Positions 22,620-33,539 of a DNA stretch of 64,000 nucleotides are shown piece after piece. Within the stretch, counting starts at the first letter, position 1; each line of letters starts with the position of its first letter. Source of the stretch: Ariolimax columbianus (lineage: Eukaryota > Mollusca > Gastropoda > Stylommatophora > Arionidae); contig JAVGWX010000013.1 in assembly GCA_036924085.1 (NCBI GenBank), positions 57,453,652 through 57,517,651 of the forward strand. Direction: 5' to 3'. The translations under genes and the position numbers were made by a program. Under the pieces are notes generated by a model. That model did not search any database. It had not been told where the DNA came from and saw only the letters and a list, made by a program, of their open reading frames with translations.

Positions 22620-23470
22620 TAAGGCAGATAGACCTGGTAGACGATTTGCACTTATGTCCAGAAAACTCGCCCGCTATGGTGCAGACATAGCTGCCATAAA
22701 TGAGACCAGACTACTCAACGAGGTTCAACTATCAGAAGTATGCGGACGATACACATTCCTCTGGAGTGGGCGAGCCAGTAATGAACGTCGCGATTCTGGG
22801 GAACCCCTACCATAAACCAACGGCACTGTACAGGGTCTACGTCTAAAAGCAGTTGATAGCTTTACCTACCTTGGCAGCACCCTCACCAGAGGTCCACAAC
22901 AGGATTTCCAAGGCGAGTGCTGCTTTCGGAAGACTACGAGAACCGGTTTGGGACCGGCAGGAAATCAGTGTTGCCACCAAGATTAGTGTGTATCGTGCTG
23001 TTGTGTTAACCACTCTTTTGTACGCATACGAAACATGGACAGTTTATAGGCATGTCAGAAAACCTAATCAAATTCCATATAAACTGTCTTCACAGAGTGC
23101 CCAGAATCGGTTGACAGGACAAAGTGCCCAGGATTGGTTGACAGGACAGAGTGCACAAGATTGGTTGACAGAACAGAGTGCCCGGGATTGGTTGACAGGA
23201 CAGAGTACCCAGGATCGGTTGACAGGACAGAGTGACCAGGATCGGTTGGCAGGACAGAGTGACCAGAATCAGTTGGCAGGACAGAGTGATCAGGATTGGT
23301 TGACAGGACAGAGTGACCAGGATCAGCTGGCATGACAGAGTGACCAGGATCAGTTGGCAGGGCAGAGTGACCAACTCTGAATTCCCTAGCAAGGCTAGAG
23401 TCTCTGGCATCCTTACGCTGCTACAGAGAGCTCAACTCAAATGGACTGTGCATATTGTTAAATGAGCGCC
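22620..23470 (+). pseudogene. Internally deleted LINE: endonuclease start joined to RT end
   Basis: 22630-22800 encodes SRKLARYGADIAAINETRLL followed by CGRYTFLWSGRASNERRDSG, the N-terminal part of an AP-type LINE endonuclease (NETR contributes its active-site Glu). From 22835 the sequence jumps to the RT thumb: LKAVDSFTYLGSTLTR, then (new frame) RISKASAAFGRLREPVWDRQ and LTTLLYAYETWTVY. Most of the endonuclease and the RT palm with its active site are missing. The C-terminal R-I-x-W-Q-D motif is expanded into the 27-bp array, after which ILTLLQRAQLKWTVHIVK resumes. Confidence 0.85.
23092..23378. repeat. 27-bp (9-codon) minisatellite in LINE RT
   Basis: About ten units GACAGGACAGAGTGACCAGG plus ATCGGTT. 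In the LINE frame each unit reads RV(P/T)RI(G/S)WQD, with W often mutated to a TGA stop. LINE sequence flanks it on both sides (FHINCLHRV before, GRVTNSEF after). Confidence 0.9.
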
Positions 23471-23825
23471 TCCCTTAACAGCGGTTGGACTGTGAGCTCA
23501 TGACAGGACATCACTCGCACGGGGGTGGGGATGGGGGGGGGGGGGAAACAAGAAACGATACAAAGACACTCTAAGAGTTTCATTGAACTGTGTCTTCATT
23601 TATGTCGCTGCCTGATAGCTGCTTGCTCTGAACTGCTCAGCCTGGCGCACTGCCTTCAAACATGACGCAGAGCAAAGAACCACTACTGTAACACTAAACA
23701 AGTGAGCTGCACGGGAGGACGAGCCAAAAGGCTGTCCACGTGTTCACGTGGTAGAGTTTGTCAGATTGGACTGTATAGACATAACACAACGCTCATGTCT
23801 TTAGCTGAAACAAGTACACGAGTCA
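23471..23825. other. No gene recognised
   Basis: G-rich run at 23521-23550; otherwise unassigned. Confidence 0.4.
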
Positions 23826-23829
23826 CAGT

Positions 23830-24118
23830 CACTCACTCCTCATTTACTTCACATAACGTACACATTCACCTGGATTATCTTCTCCCTCATTTACTTCACA
23901 TAACGTACACATTCACCTGTGATTATCTTCTCCCTCATTTACTTCACATAACGTACACATTCACCTGTGATTATCTTCTCCCTCATTTACTTCACATAAC
24001 GTACACATTCACCTGTAATTCACCCCCCCCCCCCCATATACTTCACATAACGGATACATTCACCTATGATTATCTTCTCCCTCATTTACTTCACATAACG
24101 TACACATTCACCGATGAG
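23830..24118. repeat. 48-bp minisatellite
   Basis: Five to six units of ACTTCACATAACGTACACAT plus TCACCTGTGATTATCTTCTC plus CCTCATTT; one unit carries a C13 run at about 24023. Confidence 0.9.
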
Positions 24119-24179
24119 TAACTCATCCTCTGTATACTCCCCACGATGCACACATAAGAATACGAGGAACTAATCTCTT

Positions 24180-24315
24180 CTATAATCAATAAAGTACAGT
24201 CATCCGCATGAAATCCACTCATCCATCCTATAATCCACATAATACCGCCATCCACATGGAATCCATTCATCCATCCTATAATCCACAAAATACAGCCATC
24301 CACATGGACTCCCCT
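24180..24315. repeat. About 55-bp repeat, three units
   Basis: CATCCATCCTATAATCCACA and CCATCCACATGGA recur at 24230, 24270 and 24300. Confidence 0.75.
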
Positions 24316-24369
24316 GTATGCTCCACTTGATGTACCCTTCCACATGAACACATAATTCTTCTTTCACGT

Positions 24370-24455
24370 TCGTCCGTAAAAAGGACATTGTGACGTTGTG
24401 TCGTAGTTTACAGCTAGGCTGAGGGATATGCACCCTTCAGCCGGACATATCCGAA
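24370..24455 (-). repeat. Family A fragment
   Basis: Minus fragment with TTGTGTCGTAGTTTACAGCT, the 3' third of family A, diverged after that. Confidence 0.6.
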
Positions 24456-24459
24456 TCTA

Positions 24460-24914
24460 CGAGGTGTGTTCAAATGAAACCGGACCTAACTGCAGCAAGT
24501 AAACATACGTACGACGCGCATGATGACGTTACTTCTGATGTAAACAGCATATACGAACCGTCAAGATTGCAAAATTTCATTATCTATCGACTCACAATTT
24601 CCCCAGCAGATGGTTGAAAACATGGCTGGTGTGATACGGAATCCGTCCAGAGTTGATCAGCGAGCTGTGATTCGGTTTATAACAGCTGAAGGATGTCGAC
24701 CAGTTGACATTCATCGCAGAATGCAGACAGTGTACGGTGACAAAAGTATGTCGAAGACAACAGTGAAGAACTGGACAACGATGTTTAAAGAAGGACGTGA
24801 GTTAACGCAACAATATGCGCCTGACCTGGTCTCTGAGGATCTTTCGTTAACTCAAGTCCTTATTTAAAGATCGTTGTCCAGTTCTTCTCTGTTGTCTTCG
24901 ACATACTTTTCAAA
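24460..24914 (+). mobile_element. Mariner fragment with fold-back end
   Basis: Starts with the terminal sequence CGAGGTGTGTTCAAATGAAA just after a TA. From 24610 it encodes a mariner helix-turn-helix: RVDQRAVIRFITAEGCRPVD, HRRMQTVYGDKSMSKTTVKN, WTTMFKEGREL. At about 24808 the sequence turns round: 24845-24910 is the reverse complement of 24742-24807 with few mismatches, and even the spacer is mariner sequence in reverse orientation. No right terminal repeat. Confidence 0.85.
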
Positions 24915-25019
24915 GGACCACTATGTTTTCAAGTGCTAGTACAATAAAGCAGATAGTGACTTCATTTACCACCTGCATTTTGTTTCTGGTATATATCATA
25001 TGCTCATCCCAAAATCAAT

Positions 25020-25420
25020 AGACATAAACTTTCTGAAAATGAGAGATCAGAGCCCTATTTTCCGACTTCGCACTCACCATATACAATTTAACAGCCACTT
25101 GAACGGAACCAAACCAGAACATACTCCAAAGTCTCAGCTGTACACACATCCCTATGAAACTGTTGAGCGCCATCTTTTTGAGTATCCGGCGCTCGCCGGT
25201 GTTAGAAAAGAGCTTCTTTCTTCGAGACCAGGCAAATGGAATACTTTGTACGGAACTAAACAACAGCTCAGAAACACTTTGTACGGAACTAAACAACAGC
25301 TCAGAGATAATTGCAAATACCACTACATGGCATTGGGTCAAAGGGCATGACCCGACAGGCCACTGGATCAATATCGAACCTACCAACCGCACACATTTTA
25401 AATACTTCTTAAAATTGTAA
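25020..25420 (+). pseudogene. LINE 3' end (post-RNase H region)
   Basis: Open run FRLRTHHIQFNSHLN, YTHPYETVERHLFEYPALAG, VRKELLSSRPGKWNTLYGTK, resembling the LRTGH..L..HLH / C...ETVEH.L..CP pattern at the end of I-type LINEs, with the cysteines eroded. The segment NTLYGTKQQLR is present twice in tandem (33-bp duplication, 25240-25305). Confidence 0.7.
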
Positions 25421-26148
25421 ATATTTTACAAATCAACTTCAGGAGATTTCTTTCACGCACCCAAAAGATTCCATATGCATCCAACTTTGAGGATCACTGT
25501 ACAAACAGTAGCTTCAGCAAATAGTTTCAGACTGAAGACAACGGGATTACCCCGAATGAAAAAAAGTTATTTTTAACCGTTCTATTTGTAGGATCCTGGA
25601 AATTAGGAACACGCATTTGCTTGTTCAGTTCAAGCGATTCAGCTTGACTTTGGTTGATAACTCCAAAACACCAGTCATTTTGTTTGTTAATCTGGTTGTA
25701 TGTCTATCTGATGTATGTAGACGTACGTGTTGCGTTACAGGTTTCATATATTATTTGTACAAGAATAGATAGAGTGCGTATCTTCTAGTCTGGAGTAAAA
25801 GGGGTCGAATCACTCATCCAACGTGTGTTTGGGAGTGAATAAATTAACCTAGTCCGAACACTCAGAAAGTTATACCTAACGACAGGGCAAGTCTCCCACT
25901 TGGCGATAACCAGAAATCTACGCATCCCACCTCTCTGTCTGCGACGCCCTATAGCATGAGCAGTAGGACACAAGAAGAAGTGGATTACAAATTGTACATT
26001 GAAGGACAAGAAATAGGAAATACGCTTGGCTTTTATTTGTTTGTGTGTTTGTTGTAATTGTTATATATTGTTTGAAATGTTGTTGATTTTGTTAGTTGCT
26101 GTTGTAACAGTATCAGATGTGGTGGTCATTGGGGATTGTGCATGTTGA
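25421..26148. other. No gene recognised
   Basis: Unassigned A/T-rich DNA. Confidence 0.4.
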
Positions 26149-26149
26149 A

Positions 26150-26335
26150 GTAGGGGTTGTTGTTGTGGTGTGTGTGGTCGTAGTTGTGGTTGTAGTTGTG
26201 TTAGTTTATGGTTCTTGTGGTGGTAGTTGTGTTAGTAGTAGTTCTGTTAGAAGTAGTTGTGTTATTAGTAGTTGTGTTTGTAGTTGTGTTTGTAGTATTT
26301 GTGTTAGTAGTAGTTGTAGTCACTTACACTTGTGT
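26150..26335. repeat. GTAGTTGTGTTA-type microsatellite
   Basis: Imperfect GTT/GTA trinucleotide-like repeats (GTTGTGTTAGTAGTAGTTG). A related array occurs at 26930-27035. Confidence 0.9.
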
Positions 26336-26929
26336 TCACGGAAACGTGGTGTTGTTTTCCGTCGGGACTTGTTATTTCGTTCTTTTTTTGTGATTTCTTC
26401 CATCCGTTTATCCTGGTCTGGACGCCGGCTGAATGGAACTACGGTAATACCTGTGTCGTATTTCACGGGTTAGTTCTGCCGGTTCACCTTCACGAATTTG
26501 GCGCGTGGGAATTTTAGATGCTACTATGATGAGCTGAATACAGCTGGGGAGAGATGCCAGGCTCACTCACACGCTGAGTGTTGTCCATACGACCTCTTGT
26601 GGTTATCGAAAAGGCACGACAAACTGCGTTAGATGCCATCCCACCTTTCTACCCTGCGGGTTACATGTTTACGGAAAGGCTTCGGTGGTAACCCTGAGGC
26701 AAAATCTGCATCCTATGCTATCTCCAGTCATCTCGATGAATGTCTTGCCACTGGCAAAAGGTAGCTTAGGCTCTGTGAGTGAGGTTGACAAAAGGCGCAG
26801 TTTCTTCCTCACTTTAATCCAAATCACCGCGCAAGTCACCCATTTCAGCGGACACAGCAAGAGATACGACTGTCCACACGGCTGAACAAAGAGAGTCGTC
26901 TTCATCACCTGTGATGGAAAACTATTAAA
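26336..26929. other. Insert between two related GT-rich arrays
   Basis: Unassigned sequence of about 590 bp lying between two arrays of the same type, so it may be an inserted element. No termini or coding signal recognised. Confidence 0.35.
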
Positions 26930-27035
26930 GTTGTAGTCGTAGTTGTGTTTGTAGCAGTTGTCTTAGTAGTAGTTGTGTTAGTAGTAGTTCTGGTCGTAGT
27001 AGTTGTGTTAGTAGTAGTAGTGTTTGCAGTGGTTG
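26930..27035. repeat. GTAGTTGTGTTA-type microsatellite, second part
   Basis: Same words as 26150-26335 (TTGTGTTAGTAGTAGTTGT). Confidence 0.9.
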
Positions 27036-27419
27036 GTGACCTCCATTTGTATTTGTGATTGCGGTTTTGCAGTTGAAATGGTGGTTGTCTGTCCCAAGCG
27101 ATCCCGGCACTACTTGTTGGGGAGGGAAGAATATGACCACATTATCGTAACAGGGGACTCAGTAGAGATGTGTGTGCTGATGATGCTAGCAACCTCATTA
27201 TGTAAAGAAAGAATCATCCCACAATTTCACATAAATCAATGCATTGTGTGCTGTCAACCCTATTGTACCGTACACAGACTCAAATAAATCAGTACAACAT
27301 GAGGTGGACAGACCCATCATGCCTTAGAAAGCCTAACGTTTCCTACAAATACACATAACGATTGTCTTGGCCGTTTCCTCTGAGGACCCATTATCTACTT
27401 CCATGCTCATTTATGTTTT

Positions 27420-28290
27420 GTGTGATGGACGTTAGCAGGACATTCATTCAGTTTGGGAGTGACAGATGTTAGACGGAGATTCAGGTTGGGAGTGACAGAT
27501 GTTAGACGGACATTCAGGTTGGGCGTGACAGATGTTAGACGGACATTCATTCAGGTTGGGAGTGGCAGATGTTAGACGGACATTCATTCAGGTTGGGAGT
27601 GACAGATAGACGGACATTCATTCAGGTTGGGAGTGACAGATGTTAGACGGACATTCATTCAGGTTGGGAGTGACAGATGTTAGACGGACATTCAGGTTGA
27701 GAGTGACATATGTTAGACGGACATTCAGGTTCAGAGTGACAGATGTTAGACGGACATTCATTCAGGTTGGGAGTGACAGATGTTAGACGGACATTCAGGT
27801 TGGGAGTGACAGATGTTAGACGGACATTCATTCAGGTTGGGAGTGACAGATGTTAGACGGACATTCAGGTTGAAAGTGACAGATGTTAGACGGACATTCA
27901 GGTTGAGAGTGACAGATGTTAGACGGACATTCATTCAGGTTGGGAGTGACAGATGTTAGACGGACATTCAGGTTGGGAGTGACAGATGTTAGACGGACAT
28001 TCAGGTTGGGAGTGACAGATGTTAGACGGACATTCAGGTTGAGAGTGACAGATGTTAGACGGACATTCAAGTTCAGAGTGACAGATGTTAGACTGACAAT
28101 CAGGTTGAGAGTGACAGATGTTAGACGGACATTCAGGTTGAGAGTGACATATGTTAGACGGACATTCATTCAGGTTGAGAGTGACATATGTTAGACGGAC
28201 ATTCATTCAGGTTGAGAGTGACATATGTTAGACGGACATTCATTCAGGTTCGGAGTGACAGATGTTAGACGGACATATATTCAAGTTGAA
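27420..28290. repeat. 33/37-bp minisatellite, subfamily 1
   Basis: About 25 units of GACAGATGTTAGACGGACAT plus TCAGGTTGGGAGT (33 bp); roughly half carry an extra ATTC (37 bp). Merges directly into the 36-bp subfamily. Confidence 0.95.
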
Positions 28291-28692
28291 GTGACATATG
28301 TTAGACGGACATATATTCAAGTTGGAGTGACGGATGTTTGACGGACAAATATTCAAGTTGAAGTGACAGATGTTAGACGGACATATATTCAAGTTGAAGT
28401 GACATATGTTAGACGGACATATATTCAAGTTGAAGTGACAGATGTTAGACGGACATATATTCAAGTTAAAGTGACAGATGTTAGACGGACATATATTCAA
28501 ATTGAAGTGACAGATGTTAGACGGACATATATTCAAGTTGAAGTGACAGATGTTAGACGGACATATTCAAGCTGAAGTGACAGATGTTAGACGGACATAT
28601 ATTCAAGTTGAAGTGACAGATGTTAGACGGACATATATTCAAGTTGAAGTGACAGATGTTAGACGGACATATATTCAAGTTGAAGTGACAGA
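28255..28692. repeat. 36-bp minisatellite, subfamily 2
   Basis: About 12 units of GACAGATGTTAGACGGACAT plus ATATTCAAGTTGAAGT. Shares the first 20 bp with subfamily 1 but is homogeneous in its own second half. This shows local homogenisation within one array. Confidence 0.95.
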
Positions 28693-28821
28693 CACGAATA
28701 ATTGTTCGTGTCGAAATGGATAAGAGTGACATTTTGAAGTTTATCAATGGCCACTTATTTGAAGATGTCATCGCTGTAGGTGAACAACTTATTCACAAAC
28801 TGGATCGTTGTTATTAACTCA

Positions 28822-28892
28822 ACTTAACTTAGCTTAACTTAACATCTTTATACTGGTTTAGAAAACTCTGCAGAGTCTGTGTACAACCAGTT
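28822..28892 (-). repeat. CR1-like LINE 3' terminus (short)
   Basis: TTAACTTAGCTTAACTTAAC tail and the terminal ATCTTTATACTGGTTTAGAA / CTGTGTACAACCAGTT segment only. Confidence 0.75.
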
Positions 28893-28894
28893 AC

Positions 28895-29115
28895 ATTGAT
28901 GGTGGTTAAATAATGTGCGAGTCCGTCTTAATAGACTCAATAAATTAGACCAAAGTAGACCCGCAACCTCATAGGCGCCATCTATGCTACTTTTAACAAT
29001 CCATCTAACAATGATCGGTGTTATGCCATGTCACACAGTTAGTCGCCTATTACGACATGCTTTCTTTGTGGCAGTGATGTTATTCCTATCATGGTATACA
29101 CAAAGACTCAGGCAG
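28895..29115 (+). repeat. Interspersed family E
   Basis: GCGAGTCCGTCTTAATAGAC through TGTTATGCCATGTCACACAG to ACACAAAGACTC, as at 9.5 and 34.2 kb. Confidence 0.8.
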
Positions 29116-29780
29116 TTGGACGAGGCTCGAGCGGACTAGATCGAGGGAGAGGTCGGAGCAGAAGTTTGTTCAATCAACGAGCTGCATGAACTAATAGTAT
29201 CCACACGCTTCATATGTTACTGAGAAGACTTATCACCTACGGGAATGCCCGAAGTGCAGTGACTTCGCATTTTAGGAACATAACAGAAAATCGTTAAATA
29301 CCTTGATTAAACATTTGATTGAGTCATTACCGAAATACCCGTTAATACTAAGCGATTACTGCAATGACTACATCGATACCACCATAGCCAGTTTAGCGCA
29401 TTACCTTGCACCACTTGTCCCGATTATTGTACAGGACCTAAAGCGAAATCAGCGTATCGTGTCATAAACGTGCGACGCGGATTTCTCGTAAAGTTCAACA
29501 ACTCGTCCGTTATTTAAAAATAAAAATAGATAACACAGTTCGTGGAAAATCTACTGCTCGGCGACAAAGACAGGGTATAAGTGTAAGATTCTGACGCGCA
29601 GGCGGAGTCATTTGTGCGAGATTTGCCGGTAGATACATAGCTGGCGTTCCTGTGTTCAGGTATGAATAATTCCTATATATATTTATTTACGTTCAATATG
29701 GTACCAAGTGCACCTTTACATCTCTATGTGGGACTGTGTGTCGATATTTGAATCGTTGGATGCCCGGTTTGTGTGCAAAC
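29116..29780. other. No gene recognised
   Basis: Unassigned sequence; no open frame above 65 codons. Confidence 0.4.
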
Positions 29781-29794
29781 CTTTCATTAATTTT

Positions 29795-29911
29795 TGGCAC
29801 GCGATAGACATATACATGTATAATATACATATATAATAATACATATATATATATAAATATACATATTTAATTAAACATATAATAAACATATTTAATAATC
29901 CACACACACAC

Positions 29912-29963
<52 letters not shown>

Positions 29964-30500
29964 CAATACATATATATATATATATATATATAAATAATAC
30001 ATATATAATATTACATATATATATACATAAAATAATACATATATATAGTATACATATTTAATAATTCATATATACATATATAACAATACATATATAATAA
30101 TGCATATGAGGAGCGCGTGGCCGAATGGTTTCGAGGCCTGCCTGCTAACAAGGAGGGCAGCGGTTCGAATACCCGGTGTGGTACATGTTCTTTTTCTGTT
30201 TGGGGATGAAATAAACAAACATAGCCAGCACACGACGTGGTGACAGCAGTGGCGAAGCGGCCTGTAGTCCTCAGCCCTCAAAACTCCTCGACTACCCCAG
30301 CAATTGGAAAAATGTCGTTTAACAGTAAATAATACATATATATAATATACATATTTAATAATACATATATATAATATACATATTTAATAATACATTTAAA
30401 TATAATATAATATACATATTTAATAATTCATATATAATAATACATATATAATACTACATATTAATTATACATATATAAAACATATATAAATTGTTTACGC
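29795..30500. repeat. ATATA-rich low-complexity region
   Basis: Long (TA)n and ATACATATATAATA-type repeats, interrupted at 30100-30330 by a tRNA-derived SINE. Confidence 0.9.
30100..30332 (+). repeat. tRNA-Ser-like SINE family C, copy 1
   Basis: Head GCGTGGCCGAATGGTTTCGA (box A-like) and box B GGTTCGAATACC, body ATGAAATAAACAAACATAGC, end AAAAATGTCGTTTAACAGTA. A second copy lies at 55240-55398. The head resembles serine-type tRNAs but lacks a foldable cloverleaf 3' half, so it is a retroposon. Confidence 0.8.
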
Positions 30501-30626
30501 GTTACTCCTCATAAATAAGAAAGAGATGGGCTATGGCAATACAGGCCACACAAGCTGAGGAAACAAACGTGAACATTTTCATGAGCTATGTCTTCTCGTG
30601 GTCGCATATAGCTGCGGAACATGTAC

Positions 30627-31105
30627 ACAAAACCTCAAGAAGAGAATAGAGTCGTTCGTGTCAAAATGTCATAGAAATGTCCTCAGAATACCTTGGACCG
30701 AAAAAATTATGCAGACATTCAACAAAACCTCAAGAAGAGAATAGAGTCGTTCGTGTCAAAATGTCATAGAAATGTCCTCAGAATACCTTGGACCGAAAAA
30801 TGATGCAGACATTCAACAAAACCTCAAGAAGAGAATAGAGTCGTTCGTGTCAAAATGTCATAGAAATGTCCTCAGAATACTTTGGACCGAAAAAAGGATG
30901 CAGACATTCAACAAAACCTCAAGAAGAGAATAGAGTCGTTCGTGTCAAAATGTCATAGACATGTCCTCAGAATACTTTGGACCGAAAAAAGGATGCAGAC
31001 ATTCAACAAAACCTCAAGAAGAGAATAGAGTCGTTCGTGTCAAAATGTCATAGAAATGTCCTCAGAATACTTTGGACCGAAAAAAGGATGCAGACATTCA
31101 ACAAG
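30627..31105. repeat. 94/95-bp minisatellite derived from LINE RT
   Basis: Five units; each reads on the + strand LKKRIESFVSKCHRNVLRIP followed by WTEK, the conserved C-x-R-x-x-L-R-I-x-W stretch of the LINE RT thumb. Real LINE sequence continues after the last unit. Because 95 is not a multiple of three the frame changes from unit to unit. Confidence 0.9.
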
Positions 31106-31420
31106 AGTCGGGCAAAGAGCAGAACTAGTTGATCAACTCAATCAAGAACGAATCATTGAAATACTTTGGCCACATCAAAGGACACAACCGTCTTGAGAGA
31201 CGTGTAATGAAAGATATGGTGTCGGGCAAGAGACACAGAGACAGACCAAGAAAAGATTTGTACCACGATGTCTATAACTGTTTGGGCAATGACTTTGAAG
31301 CAGGCTGGAGATCTGGCAAGAGATCGAGTTTATTTGAGACGGGTTGTGATGGGAGCGGCGTTCTGCGAAGGACATGATGATGCTTTATTGACCTTAACAA
31401 TTATACAATGCTGTCATAAT
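31106..31420 (+). pseudogene. LINE RT C-terminal fragment
   Basis: INSIKNESLKYFGHIKGHNR, LERRVMKDMVSGKRHRDRPR and KDLYHDVYNCLG in one 82-codon frame (31129-31377), the expected continuation of the domain seen in the upstream 95-bp units. Confidence 0.8.
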
Positions 31421-31689
31421 CGGGAGTGGAGTTGACGATCAACTCTCCAATAATACAATAAAACGCCTTCAATGCGTTTGTCTAGTAACATTTCTAGACC
31501 CATTCTAATTAACGAGAGGTGGGCGACGGGCGAGTATCTGGTGGCTTATATACAACACGATGCTAGGACAGATTAGACTTGCCAAGGAATAAAGTAATTC
31601 TGTCCCGGACTTTTTTAGGCACAGAGACACGCTAATCTTTTAAATATCAAATACATGTCAATGATAAGGATATTAGCAGCTTGTTATTG
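31421..31689. other. No gene recognised
   Basis: Unassigned sequence between a LINE end and a family F copy. Confidence 0.4.
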
Positions 31690-31910
31690 TTGCTTAGATA
31701 TTTGCCTCACTAGTTTCTACTGGTAGAGGCGTGTGCATTCCACCCCAGACCGTAGTCCATTGGGCGATATCAGGACGCATAAACCAGTGCTTGGATGTAT
31801 GTGTGCATCTGTATGTGTGCATACCTATGCTAGGTTTGTGCGCTCTCAGAAGCCAGCCCCAACCAAAGTGCAATGGACGGGTCTCACCCTGAGGACGCGT
31901 GTGAAAGCTG
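31690..31910 (+). repeat. Interspersed family F, copy 2
   Basis: Same block order as copy 1 at 1.5 kb, with a TGTGTGCATC duplication in the GT-rich middle. Confidence 0.85.
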
Positions 31911-32079
31911 TGCAAGAGTATGACTGTAGGACAGGATCAAATGAAATAGAGTGAGGTGAGAATAGAGAGAAGAAAGTCCCTTCTTCGAGTCTATATTAGC
32001 AACTCATACCAGACTAATGACATATTATGCCAATATGTTAACACTTGACAGTGGGGCATAGAGAATTGAAGACAATCGT

Positions 32080-32470
32080 ATAAGTATGTTTCGGAAACTG
32101 AACAAAGAAGGATGTGTCGAAGATATGGACTATTGTTGTGCAACTTGAACCATGCTATTATATCGGCTTTGTGACGTTTTCGGATACACTAGAAGCCGAT
32201 TTATTTATCAAAAGACGAAAGATGGCCTGGTGCGGGCACGTCGCGAGGTCCAACGGAATTCCAAACTCGATATTCTTTGCATCCGTACCAGGACAGAGAG
32301 GGCGAGGACGTCCAAGGAAGAGATGGGTGGACAACATCACTGAGTGGTCAGGCCTTTGTCACGGTGAGATACGTCAGGCGGCGACAGACAGAGAGAGCTG
32401 GCGTGGGATTTTCATGTCTTAATGTGTGCCCCAACGACCTGATGGGTTACGGGATGAACTGAACTGAAAG
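32080..32470 (+). pseudogene. LINE RT C-terminal fragment
   Basis: FIKRRKMAWCGHVARSNGIP, then SVPGQRGRGRPRKRWVDNIT, EWSGLCHGEIRQAATDRESW in the 32114-32422 frame; 3' tail GAACTGAACTGAA. Shares with the 7.7- and 41.3-kb copies a CCCCAACGACCTGA motif or its equivalent near the end. Confidence 0.85.
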
Positions 32471-32489
32471 CGAATCATCTACCTTTGAG

Positions 32490-32680
32490 TATATACATTT
32501 ATGGATACCAGGAAGAAAATGAGCAATTTAAATGTATAGATACCAGGAAGAAAATGGGCAATATAATTTATGGATACCAGGAAGTAATGGGCAATTTAAA
32601 TTGATGGATACCTGGATAAGAAATGACAGTTTAAGATTGTGAATGCCAGGAAGAAAAGGGGGCAATTTAAAGTTGAGAAA
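32490..32680. repeat. About 34-bp minisatellite, left part
   Basis: Units of the type TGGATACCAGGAAGAAAATG plus GGCAATTTAAAT, five or six copies, diverged. Confidence 0.8.
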
Positions 32681-33085
32681 TCGCCCTCAATTGTCTTTCA
32701 GCTCCAATGACGGCGTATAAGACATTACTCAATATGCTTCTCCGCCAGTCTCAATAGTTCTTGCATGTTCCCTAGCATAATGGTAACATACTTCCTTGTG
32801 ATAGTTCTGCATAGAGTATCTCTTAGTCTACCCCACTTCCATTTACCGCTGGGTTTCCACATGATCGCCTGTAGTCGGAGCTTATTATTTATTTTCAAGA
32901 TCATGTGCCCGGAGTACGTCCAACGTTTCTTCCTAGTGACATTAGAACCATAATTTTGGTTGGACTGAAATCATATTTCCTCAGTAGTCATAGATTCTTT
33001 CCAACCAATGCCCAATTGACCTCTATAGGATACTTTCCAGTCAATGCCCAATAGACCTCTATGTTATTTATTTTTAAATGCATTC
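32681..33085. other. No gene recognised
   Basis: Unassigned; a short internal duplication of TTCCA(A/G)(C/T)CAATGCCCAAT near 33000-33050. Confidence 0.4.
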
Positions 33086-33089
33086 AATA

Positions 33090-33485
33090 GGGATCAAGAT
33101 GCTGAGCAGCGCATGAGCTGCAGTGGTCAGCTACCCATAGCTGACTGTTAGCGTTAGGGTCAGCGACCCAGAGCTGACTGCTAGCGTCAGGGTCAGCGAC
33201 CCATAGCTGCCAAGACCCTTCTACACCTCCACGTGGGGATCCTGGATAACAGGTTGCAGCAAGGCAGACTGGCTAAGGAGAAGGGATCGAAGAGGGAATG
33301 CTAACCTAGGACTCAAAAAATACTTATGAAGTCGGATGTGTTGGACTGAAAGGTGCAAATATCTCAGTCAAGTTGTAAACTACGACACAACGCATTCCTT
33401 TCCCTGGACTACATCCTGCTACTTAGCCCCGTGTTAGGGTTTGGTAGCGGGACATTGAGAACGAACGAAGCCAAGCCAAGCCAAA
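33090..33485 (+). repeat. Interspersed family A, full copy
   Basis: GGGATCAAGATGCTGAGCAG start, a duplicated GTCAGCGACCC/AGCTGACTG block, and the normal GAACGAACGAAGCCAAGCCA end. Confidence 0.9.
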
Positions 33486-33539
33486 TGCATTCCATCTATT
33501 TTGAAGCGTCTTTGTCATTTTCCAGCGTTCACAAAATCG

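Noticed and set aside
30110..30185. Possible tRNA gene (GCGTGGCCGAATGG..GGTTCGAATACC)
   Set aside because: The boxes are present but the 3' half does not close a cloverleaf, and the sequence continues into a body shared with 55.2 kb, so it is a SINE head.
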